Assembly (NCBI GenBank): GCA_945643635.1
Contig: CALZFC010000279.1
Location: forward strand, 357,501-421,500
Origin: Allodiplogaster sudhausi
Taxonomy: Eukaryota > Nematoda > Chromadorea > Rhabditida > Diplogasteridae
DNA: 64,000 nt
Reading direction: 5' to 3'
A program made the translations under genes and the position numbers. Of the stretch, positions 21,921-34,073 are shown one piece after another. Below the pieces are notes generated by a model. The model was not told the DNA's origin. It ran no database searches and saw only the letters and a list, made by a program, of their open reading frames with translations. Every line of letters begins with the position of its first letter. The stretch's first letter is position 1.

Positions 21921-23290
21921 TCTATTTTATGCTGGCAGGACCGAAGTGAGAGAAATCTCCGTTGGACTGGGCATTCATCCTGGAATCTCGGCCGACGCCC
22001 ATTTCGCCCAAATGAAACAGCTGTGGAACTAGACTTCTATGTAAATAAAATATATCTTTATAAACCGCAAGGGACACAAAGGCTCAAGAACAAAAGGAAT
22101 TGGTTCTTGAGTAGAACAATCACTGGAATGTGTGGTGTGTGTATATCTACATACTATGCCTTCCATCTGTCTTCATAATATTGACTTTAACACTTCATAT
22201 ATGTACATAGAATTAGTGAAAGGCAAGATCACAATTTCAATTAGGGACTTCCTATTGATATTAATATATGTATGTATATCTCGTTGAAAGTTTCTATCTG
22301 ATTGTGAAACATGTATTTCCCATGAAATGTTATTGGATTTAGTCATGAAAACAAGATACAAAAGCTGTCTATTGGAAAGTAATAATTCTCCATATGAAAA
22401 TCATAACAAAAACAGGTGATGTTTCTGTTTCCCACACTCTGACATCATCTTATACGTAAGGTGTTTTGAAGACTTCATTTATATATAACTATATTAATTT
22501 TGTCTTCAGCTGGAATCGTTAAATATGCGGTAAATACACTGCATTATGGCATTTAGTTTTGAATTTGAATTGCGAATTCAATATTTGTTATGGATTTTGG
22601 TATCATTAGAAAAGCCTTACGATTAGTCATCTAAACACAGGGGAGCATAACGAGGAAGATGATAATGGTTTTAAAAAAAGGAAGAGAAGGAGCGAGTGTG
22701 TGAAGAGGCGAGGTAGTTTGTGAGAGATGAAAAGGGAAATAGAGAGAGCTCTTCCGGTGCGATGCGAAGTCTCTCTCTTCGTCTGTATCTCTTTGTCTCT
22801 CTCTCACTTCTCCTCCTTCTCTCTCACCTCTTCCTCTCTCTCTCTCTCACCTCCCATACTCTCTAAATCCGTCAGATGCATTAACGAAGCATGCGATGCG
22901 TATTGTGCGGATTCTTCGCCAATATTAACTGATGCGTGCATTATGTGCGTGACTGCCAACCAGACATCCCCCTCCCCATCAATCACCAGGGCAAGTGCAG
23001 CCTTCAGCTGGCCAGGGACTGAGGAGTAGTCAGACAATGGGCATCACTTTGTACGTAACAACACAAACTGGTTGTTATGATTCTGCGCATCCATTAGCTG
23101 GCCATGTCTAATTGGAGATTGGAAACTACATTTCAAAAGCTTCCATCGCCAAGCTTTGGTAATTTGGCGAAAAAATGCCTGCCACAAACATTATTTTAGC
23201 AATACGATGTTTAAATGCTTTTTAAATGAGTAAAATTTCAACCTTCGCATAATTTTCTTGTAATATCTAATTGGAAAAAAGTAGAGAGGC
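21921..23290. other. Intergenic region between receptors 2 and 3
   Basis: It contains the out-of-frame remnant of the receptor 2 tail (to about 22032), AT-rich DNA and a CT-rich patch at about 22765-22860. No gene is supported. Confidence 0.5.
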
Positions 23291-25358
23291 ATGCCGATGA
23301 GTGTGCCGTGCGCGGCGTGGACTCTGCTGCAGCTCGGGCTGCCCGTCTCTCTCTGGCCGCTCTTTGTCTTCTTTGCCGTTCTCATTGCTCGCATCGCTGT
23401 CATCCATGCGCATTGCAGGTCCATTAATCATCTTCTTACTTTAGAAGCCTTCTTTAAACAGTGGTCACTGAAACATCTATGTATTTATACACATTTTTTT
23501 TTCTTCGAGGCGGCTGTCTTGTTTAATTTTTTCTCAGTCCCACATTTTCCTGTTCCAATTGTGAACATAAATAATAAATTGAAAAAATCACCTCAAGTTA
23601 TATTAATTTGCCCATATTTCAGAGCGCTGCTGTCCGTGTGGCTACTCGGTGCCTTCCTGGAGACGGTGGCCATCTTCGTTTGCCACATACGCCGCCTCGC
23701 GTCCAATCGCTGCCTCTCGGCCGATATTGGTCGAATTTCGCTGTTGCATCTGGCTTTTAATTCTGAATTCTCATTATTCCTTCGCCATTTGTAATTCCTC
23801 TATTATAGCCACGTGAAATATCTATGGATGTACATGTTGTGGCCTTTAATAGCGTTGTGTGATAGTTTACAACTGGCCTCTTTCGCCGACAATCTCTTCA
23901 GATTTTACTTGACGGGATTCAAATAAGTTCTTAAAGAAGGTCTGGAATGGACAATCTTCGCCTTCATCGCCAGCTCGAACCTGCTGACAGCGAGTGAATT
24001 GGCCATTCTGGCGGAGCGTTTCATCGCCAGTCGTCGTTTAGAGAAGTACTCATTCTCGGCAGCCACTCTGGCAACCCTCATCTTCGGCACCCTGGCAGCG
24101 GTATTTTCGCGAAGTATTAAGGAGAAAGAGAGCAAAAAACGCAATCTTGCTGGTTGAACAGTGCATTGAGTACGATGATTTGAGACGCTGCTGATGTTCA
24201 TCATGTCGAGCATCTTCGTGCTGCACGACATGGAGTCGACGGGAGTCAAGTGGAGCGTGCTCAGCGGCATTCACGTCAACGGATGGCAGGTCTTCCGTGC
24301 TTCTCTTTCTTATTCCGCGTCACGAAGACCAAATCCTTTGGAAAAAGAATCCAATTTCAGGCACTTGCTGCGCTCGTTATTTACAGTAGCTTTGTTGCGA
24401 CCAATCTTCTGGTACTATATTTTGCACTTTTTTATCCTCTGATTCATTCATTCTGTTTGCATATTTACCTTGTTATTCTGCCTATTATGTGAGACTTTGC
24501 TAGTTAGAAAAATGTTTTTACCCTTGCTGATTTACTTGGTATCCTTATGTTTTAAGGCGAACATAGTCTTTGCGAAGCACACCAAACGACGATACGTCCA
24601 GCAGCAAGGAAAGGTCACGCTAAGCGCACGATATCAGGCAAGTGCAAACTCCACTGATCTCGGTTGCTTACCGAACCGGACAACCTTTATTCTGCTTACA
24701 TTGTCCAATGCATACATAATCCTTTGCAGAGAGTTTTGTTTTAGCGAATATGATTTGCTTTCACGAATTATTAATTGCAAATAATTGTTATGCAGTTATG
24801 CACATAAATATTTCTAACAATAAGTGAAGTCAAAGAAAAAAAATCAAAAATGCCTATGCCAAAATAATGCATTTAAAATTAAGCAAATAAATAATGAAAG
24901 CAAGTATTCATGATATGTATGTACATAAGTCGTTCTCCTCCTCTGGCCAGATGGCGGAAGTGGCGCAGCTGAATCGCTGCACCCTCATCGTCAGCTTCAA
25001 GTGCGCGGCTTGCCTCTGCACTTACGCTCGTTTTCTACGCGAATTCGGCGTGGATGTCGCCGGCGCGCCTTTCTACGACATTCCGCTCATCTTTTGTGTC
25101 AGACCTTGACTTCTTTCAAGCCAAAATACTTAATAGCGCTCGCGTCATAATATTATTGAACAACAAAATTCGTTTGCTTAAAAATTTTCTCTTATTTTCA
25201 TTATTTTCAATTTGGTAGAACAGGTAAATATTTTCTAAAATATTTGCCTGTTCTTTGACATTTTAATTACTTTGCATCCTCGCCGCCCTTTTCTCTTTCT
25301 TACAGATTCATGTGGTAAATAGCGCTGTATGCATAACTCTCTTCATTCGACTTCACGG
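23291..25358 (+). CDS. Sre-like receptor 3, last exon missing
   Basis: Exons 23291-23418, 23623-23729, 23937-24100, 24185-24289, 24361-24411, 24557-24637, 24951-25097 and 25306-25358 are in phase. The gene has one extra intron (24290-24360) splitting the exon that is single in receptor 1. The intron after 24637 starts with GC in a strong context (cag|gcaagt). Motifs: ASELAILAERFIAS after TM3, LSARYQ, then MAEVAQLNRC. The exon for the Arg-rich tail is not found: after 25358 the sequence soon reaches the (TA)n array at 25480. Either the gene ends differently (an ORF continues only a few codons with a non-consensus 20-nt intron) or its 3' end is lost. Confidence 0.55.
25217..25254. repeat. Small hairpin in the last visible intron of receptor 3
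   Basis: Inverted repeat agaacaggtaaatatttt / aaaatatttgcctgttct around a 2-nt loop, 17 of 18 paired. It is too short for a typical miRNA precursor; probably incidental or a mini-foldback. Confidence 0.6.
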
Positions 25359-25477
25359 GTCGGTGCCATTTCTCTCAGCAATACTTTACTCTGCATCTAT
25401 TTGCCAATGAAATAAACAAAATATAAAAACTGTTTTATATTTCCGGTGTCTAAATCTGAATGATTGTCCCGTTGAAT

Positions 25478-25479
<2 letters not shown>

Positions 25480-25543
<64 letters not shown>
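25480..25543. repeat. (TA)n microsatellite
   Basis: About 32 perfect TA units, lying where the last exon of receptor 3 would be expected. Confidence 0.97.
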
Positions 25544-25545
<2 letters not shown>

Positions 25546-25581
25546 CGCGATTTGCGAGAGTATCAAAATGGCGGGGGACCC

Positions 25582-25675
25582 GGCAAAATTAGATTTCGCT
25601 CAAAAGCTCCTTATAGGTACTTTATCTGAATGATTGGCAAAATTAGATTTCGCTCAAAAGCTCCTTATAGGTACT
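25582..25675. repeat. 40-bp direct repeat with 14-bp spacer
   Basis: The same 40-mer, starting ggcaaaattagatttcgctc, occurs at 25582-25621 and 25636-25675. The 12-mer tctgaatgattg also occurs twice (25455 and 25625), suggesting a slightly larger duplication next to the TA array. Confidence 0.85.
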
Positions 25676-25876
25676 TGAAATGGGTCCGGGAGTCTGAAAA
25701 CGCCATTTTGGCGAGATGTGCGAGATTTAAAACTCGGAGAGACATGCCGATATGTCCACACATTCGCGGTCGCAGATTCGCGCACAATAAAGCAATATTT
25801 ATAAAAATTTCACCATAAATAGAGAAGATATTGCTTAAGAACTCTGTTAAAAATGAATTTTAAAATATTCAATTTT

Positions 25877-26396
25877 AAAGTCACTGTGACCTCTAGATTT
25901 TGGAAAGGCGTCGTTATCTTATATGGCATTTTATCATGGGTTTTCTATCTCATTTCGTAGAGCTGAAAATTCTCTTTCGAATGAGCTATAGTATGTCAGA
26001 TATCGACGAGGTCTTTAATGTTTCCCAGTCCTTAAACTATTGAATTCAGCGTCTGCGCAGCATTTGTTTTGCCCGTTAATGAAGATTTTTCTTTTGCATT
26101 TAAATTTCATTTATGGCCTTAAAAATGAATTCCCTCGGCTGCCTTTTGACAAATTATCGATTGAGTTGCACTTTCGGGAAGCGACCATACAAAGTGCGCG
26201 TCGCTCCGCATGCGCCGAACCCCTCGCATTTCAACGGTTTAAGGACTGGAAAACATTAAAGACCTCGTCGATTACTGACACACTATAGCTCATTCGAAAG
26301 AGAATTTTCAGATCTACGAAGTGAGATAGAAAACCCGTGATAAAATGCCATATAAGATAACGACGCCTCTCCAAAGTCTAGAGGTCACAGTGACTT
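25877..26396. mobile_element. Foldback element with about 160-bp inverted arms
   Basis: The left arm (25877-26037) is the reverse complement of the right arm (26236-26396) at about 94 percent by eye, with a loop of about 200 bp. Each outer end reads gtcactgtgacctctaga or its complement. No transposase is visible, so it is a non-autonomous foldback or MITE-like repeat. Flanks do not show an obvious target duplication. Confidence 0.75.
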
Positions 26397-26729
26397 GATT
26401 CTACATCCAATATCGGTCTATTCTTGGAAGTGATCGCTTGGCGAATCTCACGAGAAATATTGTCAAGGTCGGAGATGTGGACGGCTGGCGCAAGTTAGCC
26501 AAACGAGCCAACCTTTCAGTTCGAGCGGTCTACTCGAATAACAATCATGCTATCTGTCTAGGTTTGTATATAAAACATACTACGTCCTGTGTGAACATAA
26601 AGACTTTTTCCCATGTAAACGGCTGACTTTTCCACTTCTGCGTAATTCAACGTCACCTCTATTATTTGTGCGATCATTCTCTTTTAAACAATCTTCTTTC
26701 TTTCCGTATAAGTTGTATATTTGTAGGAT

Positions 26730-27071
26730 ATGACCAAAAGTTATTTTCTACATCGCCTGCTACTATTCATCATATTCACATGGGCAGTCGCCCAGAACTG
26801 CGGCTGCTCCAGCGGCATCTACGGAGGATATCCACGCACTGGCCATGGCGGTGGTTATCCTCCGAGGCAACCCAGCTATCCTCTTAGCTACGGAGGAGGA
26901 TATGGTACGAGGCAACCCAGCTATGGCACGTCGTATCCCAGATATGGCATGGGAGGCCAGAGCTATGGATCGCAAGGCACATTCGCGTCGATGACAACAA
27001 GCAGCTCCAGCCAGACCACCACGACCTTCTACAGCAACTCGCCGGCCATTAGCCCTTCTATGATGGGCTAA
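26730..27071 (+). CDS. Small secreted Gly/Tyr-rich protein (113 aa)
   Basis: A single-exon ORF. The first 21 residues form a signal peptide: basic MTKSYFLHR, hydrophobic LLLFIIFTWAVA, with cleavage likely before QNCGC. The mature part is a low-complexity chain of about 90 residues. It has a CGC motif, then imperfect repeats around GGYPxR, RQPSYPLSYGGGYG and RQPSYGTSYPRYG, then a Ser/Thr-rich stretch and ISPSMMG. Such GY-rich secreted peptides in nematodes include antimicrobial-like and structural (eggshell or cuticle) peptides; this one cannot be placed. Its 3' 100 bp are duplicated in inverted orientation at 30227-30330, because the left edge of the MSP palindrome lies inside the gene. Confidence 0.72.
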   Translation: MTKSYFLHRLLLFIIFTWAVAQNCGCSSGIYGGYPRTGHGGGYPPRQPSYPLSYGGGYGTRQPSYGTSYPRYGMGGQSYGSQGTFASMTTSSSSQTTTTFYSNSPAISPSMMG

Positions 27072-28400
27072 ATAAGTTCCTTGCTTCATTTTATAGGTGA
27101 GCATGGACGCGGGATATGTACAGTCTAGGTTACATACCTTCCATATTTCTTCCATTTATTCATATATGAAGTTTAATTTAAAATCTGTTGTCTAATTCGG
27201 ACTATGTTTTTTTAGTTCCTCTCCCAATCCGTTACTCAAAACTTTTCACTGTGGGAGCGCAAATTTTAACAGATTTTTCTCAAACCTGAACATGTGGCCG
27301 AACATAGCCGTTTTACTTGGGCATACATTTTAGGACTTTAGCTTTCTAGAAAATCACTTCGCTTCAGCCTACGGCTAGACCCTTCCCTTGTTTTTTCGAA
27401 TGAAACACAAATTTCGAATGAAAACTTTTAAGGAGAAATGTTCTTGCATTTAAAGTGGTGTATTAAAAAAATCTGTCGGCGTGAATTTTGGTACTTCTTC
27501 CTGTGCGAAGGCCAAATCTGCCTCACATTGTGCTAACTTGTACACTGCTATACACCGTTATGTTGAAATAGAGAATCTCGACGTGTAAAGAAAGACTTCA
27601 TTGACGATTACTTCCCCACAACAAATTGATCAATAAACAAGAATACTAAAGTTGCCACTAAGAGCCTTGCTCCTTCAGTTAGTCGCAGTATTGAGCTGTC
27701 CATTTGTCAAATTGCCTCGATCCGGCCCATTGGGTGCAACCGACATTAAGCGTATTTTTTTGTTACAGCAGAACAAAGAGAGATCAATTACTATTCGACT
27801 CTTTATTCTCAGCAGGGCTATTTTCACGGGTTGTACTCGATGGGGAGGTTCTTGCGGCGGACCATGCCATCACCCTGGAACCACTCGCGGCGGAACTGCT
27901 TGGCGGCGCCGTCCGGGGTGTTGGTCCACTCGATGGTGATGCGGTCGTTGTTCGTGTCCTCCTGCAATTTATTTTAAATTGTACAAATAGGATATTTATA
28001 TTTATATATTTCGATTTAAAACTATATTCAGCACCTGCCCATAGGCGAAGGCGTCGCAGGACACAGCAACGAGGACGGGCTCCTTGGGGTCGAGAACTCC
28101 GCTGGCGGGGTCGACACCGAGACGCTTCATGTTGGTGGTCTTGAAGGCCCAGACGATGCGACGGGCAGAGCTGTTGATCACCTGTAATTAAAACATAAAA
28201 TAAAGTCAAAGTTAATTTGATTAATTATGGATAAATACAACGTGATCTTGCGAAATAAATATATCTTGCGAAACAAGATCACACGAATGACGGCGAACCT
28301 TGATGTGGTAGGTGTGCTTGTCGTCGTAGGGCGCGTTGAAGACGACCTTGGCGTTGGGCTGAGTGGCGATGTCGCCGGGAGCAAGGGACTGGGCCATGGC
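26969..28400 (+). repeat. MSP palindrome, left arm
   Basis: Reverse complement of 28834-30330. It starts inside the Gly/Tyr-rich gene (at tcgcaaggcac) and ends a few bases before the MSP start codon. Identity is high. Known differences are an 8-bp deletion in the right-arm MSP exon 1 and a net 73-bp insertion in the right arm near 30000-30078. Confidence 0.92.
27824..28397 (-). CDS. msp: Major sperm protein, complete (127 aa)
   Basis: Three exons (minus): 28299-28397, 28035-28181 and 27824-27961, giving 33+49+45 = 127 residues, the canonical MSP length. It opens [17 protein letters not shown] and contains [38 protein letters not shown] and [16 protein letters not shown], and ends [11 protein letters not shown] forms the treadmilling filament network that moves amoeboid nematode sperm and is also released as a signal to oocytes (family knowledge). 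A TATA box lies about 85 bp upstream and AATAAA lies 17-22 bp after the stop. The two introns differ from typical intronless Caenorhabditis msp genes. Its mirror copy is at 28837-29402. Confidence 0.95.
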
Positions 28401-28833
28401 TTGGAGGAGGAGAAGAGAAGTGGAGAGGCGAGCAGAGAAGCACAGTCAACGACTGATGGCAATGCCTCAGGAACGCTGCTTTTATACGATTTTCCCGGTT
28501 AATTTTTTTTTCAATATTTCTAAAAAGTGCGTTGAACAACATGGAAATTTTGTGGAATGATCGCAATATCAAGGAATAAAGATCAAACTACCAAAACTAT
28601 GGAAAGAAATGGGACGAAATTCGCAAATTTTCGCATTCGATGAACTATGAAGGCAAACCTTGATGTGATATTATGCAAGTATATGTAGAATATAATTATC
28701 ATTGTGAAGGTTTTATTCTCTAATGTTGAAATATAATTTCGCTAAGAAAATGGCGAATTAAAAATTGGAATTTGACATTTTTTTTTTAATAATCGGGCCG
28801 GCCGGGCCCAAAATTCAACGACCCGAAATCTGA
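28401..28833. other. Spacer of the MSP palindrome
   Basis: 433 bp of non-duplicated sequence between the two MSP start regions. It contains the promoter of the left gene; the right-hand part is AT-rich with a small GC block (ggccggccgggccc). Confidence 0.8.
28479..28486 (-). promoter_or_regulatory. TATA box of the intact MSP gene
   Basis: On the minus strand TATAAAAGCAGCG lies about 85 nt upstream of the ATG. The same core with GCAGCG follows the TATA box of P450 A (31134). Confidence 0.65.
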
Positions 28834-28836
28834 GCC

Positions 28837-29402
28837 ATGGCCCAGTCCCTTGCTCCCGGCGACATCGCCACTCAGCCCGGTCGTCTTCAACGCGCCCTAC
28901 GACGACAAGCACACCTACCACATCAAGGTTCGCCGTCATTCGTGTGATCTTGTTTCGCAAGATATATTTATTTCGCAAGATCACGTTGTATTTATCCATA
29001 ATTAATCAAATTAACTTTGACTTTATTTTATGTTTTAATTACAGGTGATCAACAGCTCTGCCCGTCGCATCGTCTGGGCCTTCAAGACCACCAACATGAA
29101 GCGTCTCGGTGTCGACCCCGCCAGCGGAGTTCTCGACCCCAAGGAGCCCGTCCTCGTTGCTGTGTCCTGCGACGCCTTCGCCTATGGGCAGGTGCTGAAT
29201 ATAGTTTTAAATCGAAATATATAAATATAAATATCCTATTTGTACAATTTAAAATAAATTGCAGGAGGACACGAACAACGACCGCATCACCATCGAGTGG
29301 ACCAACACCCCGGACGGCGCCGCCAAGCAGTTCCGCCGCGAGTGGTTCCAGGGTGATGGCATGGTCCGCCGCAAGAACCTCCCCATCGAGTACAACCCGT
29401 GA
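28837..29402 (+). pseudogene. MSP mirror copy, frameshifted and promoterless
   Basis: Exons 28837-28927, 29045-29191 and 29265-29402 mirror the intact gene. Exon 1 lacks 8 bp right after ATQP (cagcccggtcgtcttc against cagcccaacgccaaggtcgtcttc), so the frame shifts from codon 15. Exons 2 and 3 stay open in the old frame and keep [12 protein letters not shown] to NLPIEYNP. The duplicated arm begins three bases before the ATG, so the TATA promoter was not copied. The promoter side and the frame are both broken: a clear recent pseudogene. Confidence 0.9.
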
Positions 29403-30226
29403 AAATAGCCCTGCTGAGAATAAAGAGTCGAATAGTAATTGATCTCTCTTTGTTCTGCTGTAACAAAAAAATACGCTTAATGTCGGTTGCACCCAATGGG
29501 CCGGATCGAGGCAATTTGACAAATGGACAGCTCAATACTGCGACTAACTGAAGGAGCAAGGCTCTTAGTGGCAACTTTAGTATTCTTGTTTATTGATCAA
29601 TTTGTTGTGGGGAAGTAATCGTCAATGAAGTCTTTCTTTACACGTCGAGATTCTCTATTTCAACATAACGGTGTATAGCAGTGTACAAGTTAGCACAATG
29701 TGAGGCAGATTTGGCCTTCGCACAGGAAGAAGTACCAAAATTCACGCCGACAGATTTTTTTAATACACCACTTTAAATGCAAGAATATTTCTCCTGAAAA
29801 GTTTTCATTCGAAATTTGTGTTTCATTCGAAAAAACAAGGGAAGGGTCTAGCCGTAGGCTGAAGCGAAGTGATTTTCTAGAAAGCTAAAGTCCTAAAATA
29901 TATGCCCAAGTAAAACGGCTATGTTCGGCCACATGTTCAGGTTTGAGAAAAATCTGTTAAAATTTGCGCTCCCACAGTGTAAAGTTTTGAGTAACGGACT
30001 TCAAAACGTTTTATTACATTTATTTATTGATCGTTAATCAATTGCAGAAGTGGCAAGTCGTGTGAAAACAATGGGAGAGGAACTAAAAAAACATGGTCCG
30101 AATTAGACAACAGATTTTAAATTAAACTTCATATATGAATAAATGGAAGAAATATGGAAGGTATGTAACCTAGATTGTACATATCCCGCGTCCATGCTCA
30201 CCTATAAAATGAAGCAAGGAACTTAT

Positions 30227-30330
30227 TCAGCCCATCATAGAAGGGCTAATGGCCGGCGAGTTGCTGTAGAAGGTCTTGGTGGTCTGGCTGGAGCTGCTTG
30301 TTGTCATCGACGCGAATGTGCCTTGCGATA
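30227..30330 (-). pseudogene. 3' fragment of the Gly/Tyr-rich gene
   Basis: The last 33 or so codons of the gene at 26730-27071 in inverted orientation, with TAA changed to TGA. The fragment ends where the palindrome arm ends (tgccttgcga). No signal peptide or start remains. Confidence 0.85.
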
Positions 30331-30841
30331 CATCGGGCGTATTTATAACAACATGGCCATACATAGTGGGCGTGGCCAATTAATGAGTGAGAATCGAGGG
30401 AGGCTACTGGATAGATAGAGAGAGAGAAGTAGCCTTAAGATGTATGTATAATAAACTGTGTATAGCGAATGCTAATAACACAACATGTTGTATTTTAATG
30501 AAATGAATGTATGCATATACCGCTTGACCTGCAAAAAAACTTTTCAATATTTTACTTTCTGAGTCCGAAATTTAAAAAATTTCCGAAATTCTTAATTGTC
30601 TATAACAACCAGAGGTTGCAAGAATAAGATTCTTTTGTTTGCCTGAACAAGCCTAATAACATACTGATGTTTTTTCTTAACGTTTTCAATTATATAAAAT
30701 AATGCATATGTACATTGAAAACACATTTCGCTGACTCAAGTTATTTGCTTCAATTTTCATTAATTTATTAATTGTATTTACATTGATTGACACGGTTTAT
30801 CGAATAGCGCATGCGTGGAGCAGGAGACCAATGGAGGGTTT
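30331..30841. other. Spacer between the two palindromes
   Basis: AT-rich DNA without supportable coding sequence. It joins the right edge of the MSP palindrome to the MSP fragment at 30842. Confidence 0.6.
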
Positions 30842-30916
30842 TCAGGGGTTGTACTCGATGGGGAGGTTCTTGCGGCGGACCATGCCGTCGCCCTGGAACC
30901 ACTCGCGGCGGAACTG
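30842..30916 (-). pseudogene. MSP exon 3 fragment at the edge of the P450 palindrome
   Basis: 75 bp encoding the last 24 residues of MSP ([19 protein letters not shown]... with TGA), almost identical to exon 3 of the gene at 27824. It is cut exactly at the left boundary of the 11.6-kb palindrome arm (30917). The 3' flank differs from the other MSP genes. Confidence 0.9.
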
Positions 30917-31133
30917 GCACATGGCAAGAACATGGGAAAAATTAATGTTTGGGCAAATCTTCTTGTGAATTTTGTGCGAGGAGCGGGTCTTTGTTCGCAA
31001 GATAGTAACCCATGCTGGCAGCCTTGCCTTGCCACAGGTGCAATGTTCCTTTCTGTGCCCTCATACGCACCAAATACGAGCCATGCGTGAACCCCGCGAT
31101 ACAGCTCCAAATTGCAACTAAGTATCACATGGC

Positions 31134-31141
31134 TATATAAG
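31134..31141 (+). promoter_or_regulatory. TATA box of P450 A
   Basis: TATATAAG followed by cagcg, about 95 bp upstream of a TTTCAG (31231-31236), which precedes the ATG by 17 bp. The TTTCAG is either a spliced-leader acceptor or the end of a 5' UTR intron. The mirror copy of the TATA box is at 54400-54407. Confidence 0.6.
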
Positions 31142-31253
31142 CAGCGTTGATTCCCTACTTCTATCTCTCTCTCTCTACCATTGATGCTTATTTATGTTTC
31201 TTGTTTAAATGTAAATAATACTTTCATTTGTTTCAGAGAGCACACCTCAAGTT

Positions 31254-34073
<2,820 letters not shown>

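Larger units (their letters stand above)
28834..30330 (-). repeat. MSP palindrome, right arm
   Basis: Inverted copy of 26969-28400, about 1.5 kb. It carries the broken MSP gene and the last 33 codons of the Gly/Tyr-rich gene. A 73-bp net insertion sits at about 30000-30078. Confidence 0.92.

Noticed and set aside
26438..26626. 62-codon plus-strand ORF upstream of the Gly/Tyr-rich gene
   Set aside because: No domain, signal or splice evidence, and the codons look random.
27784..28209. Antisense ORFs of 141-146 codons across the MSP genes
   Set aside because: Shadows of the conserved MSP exons in other frames.
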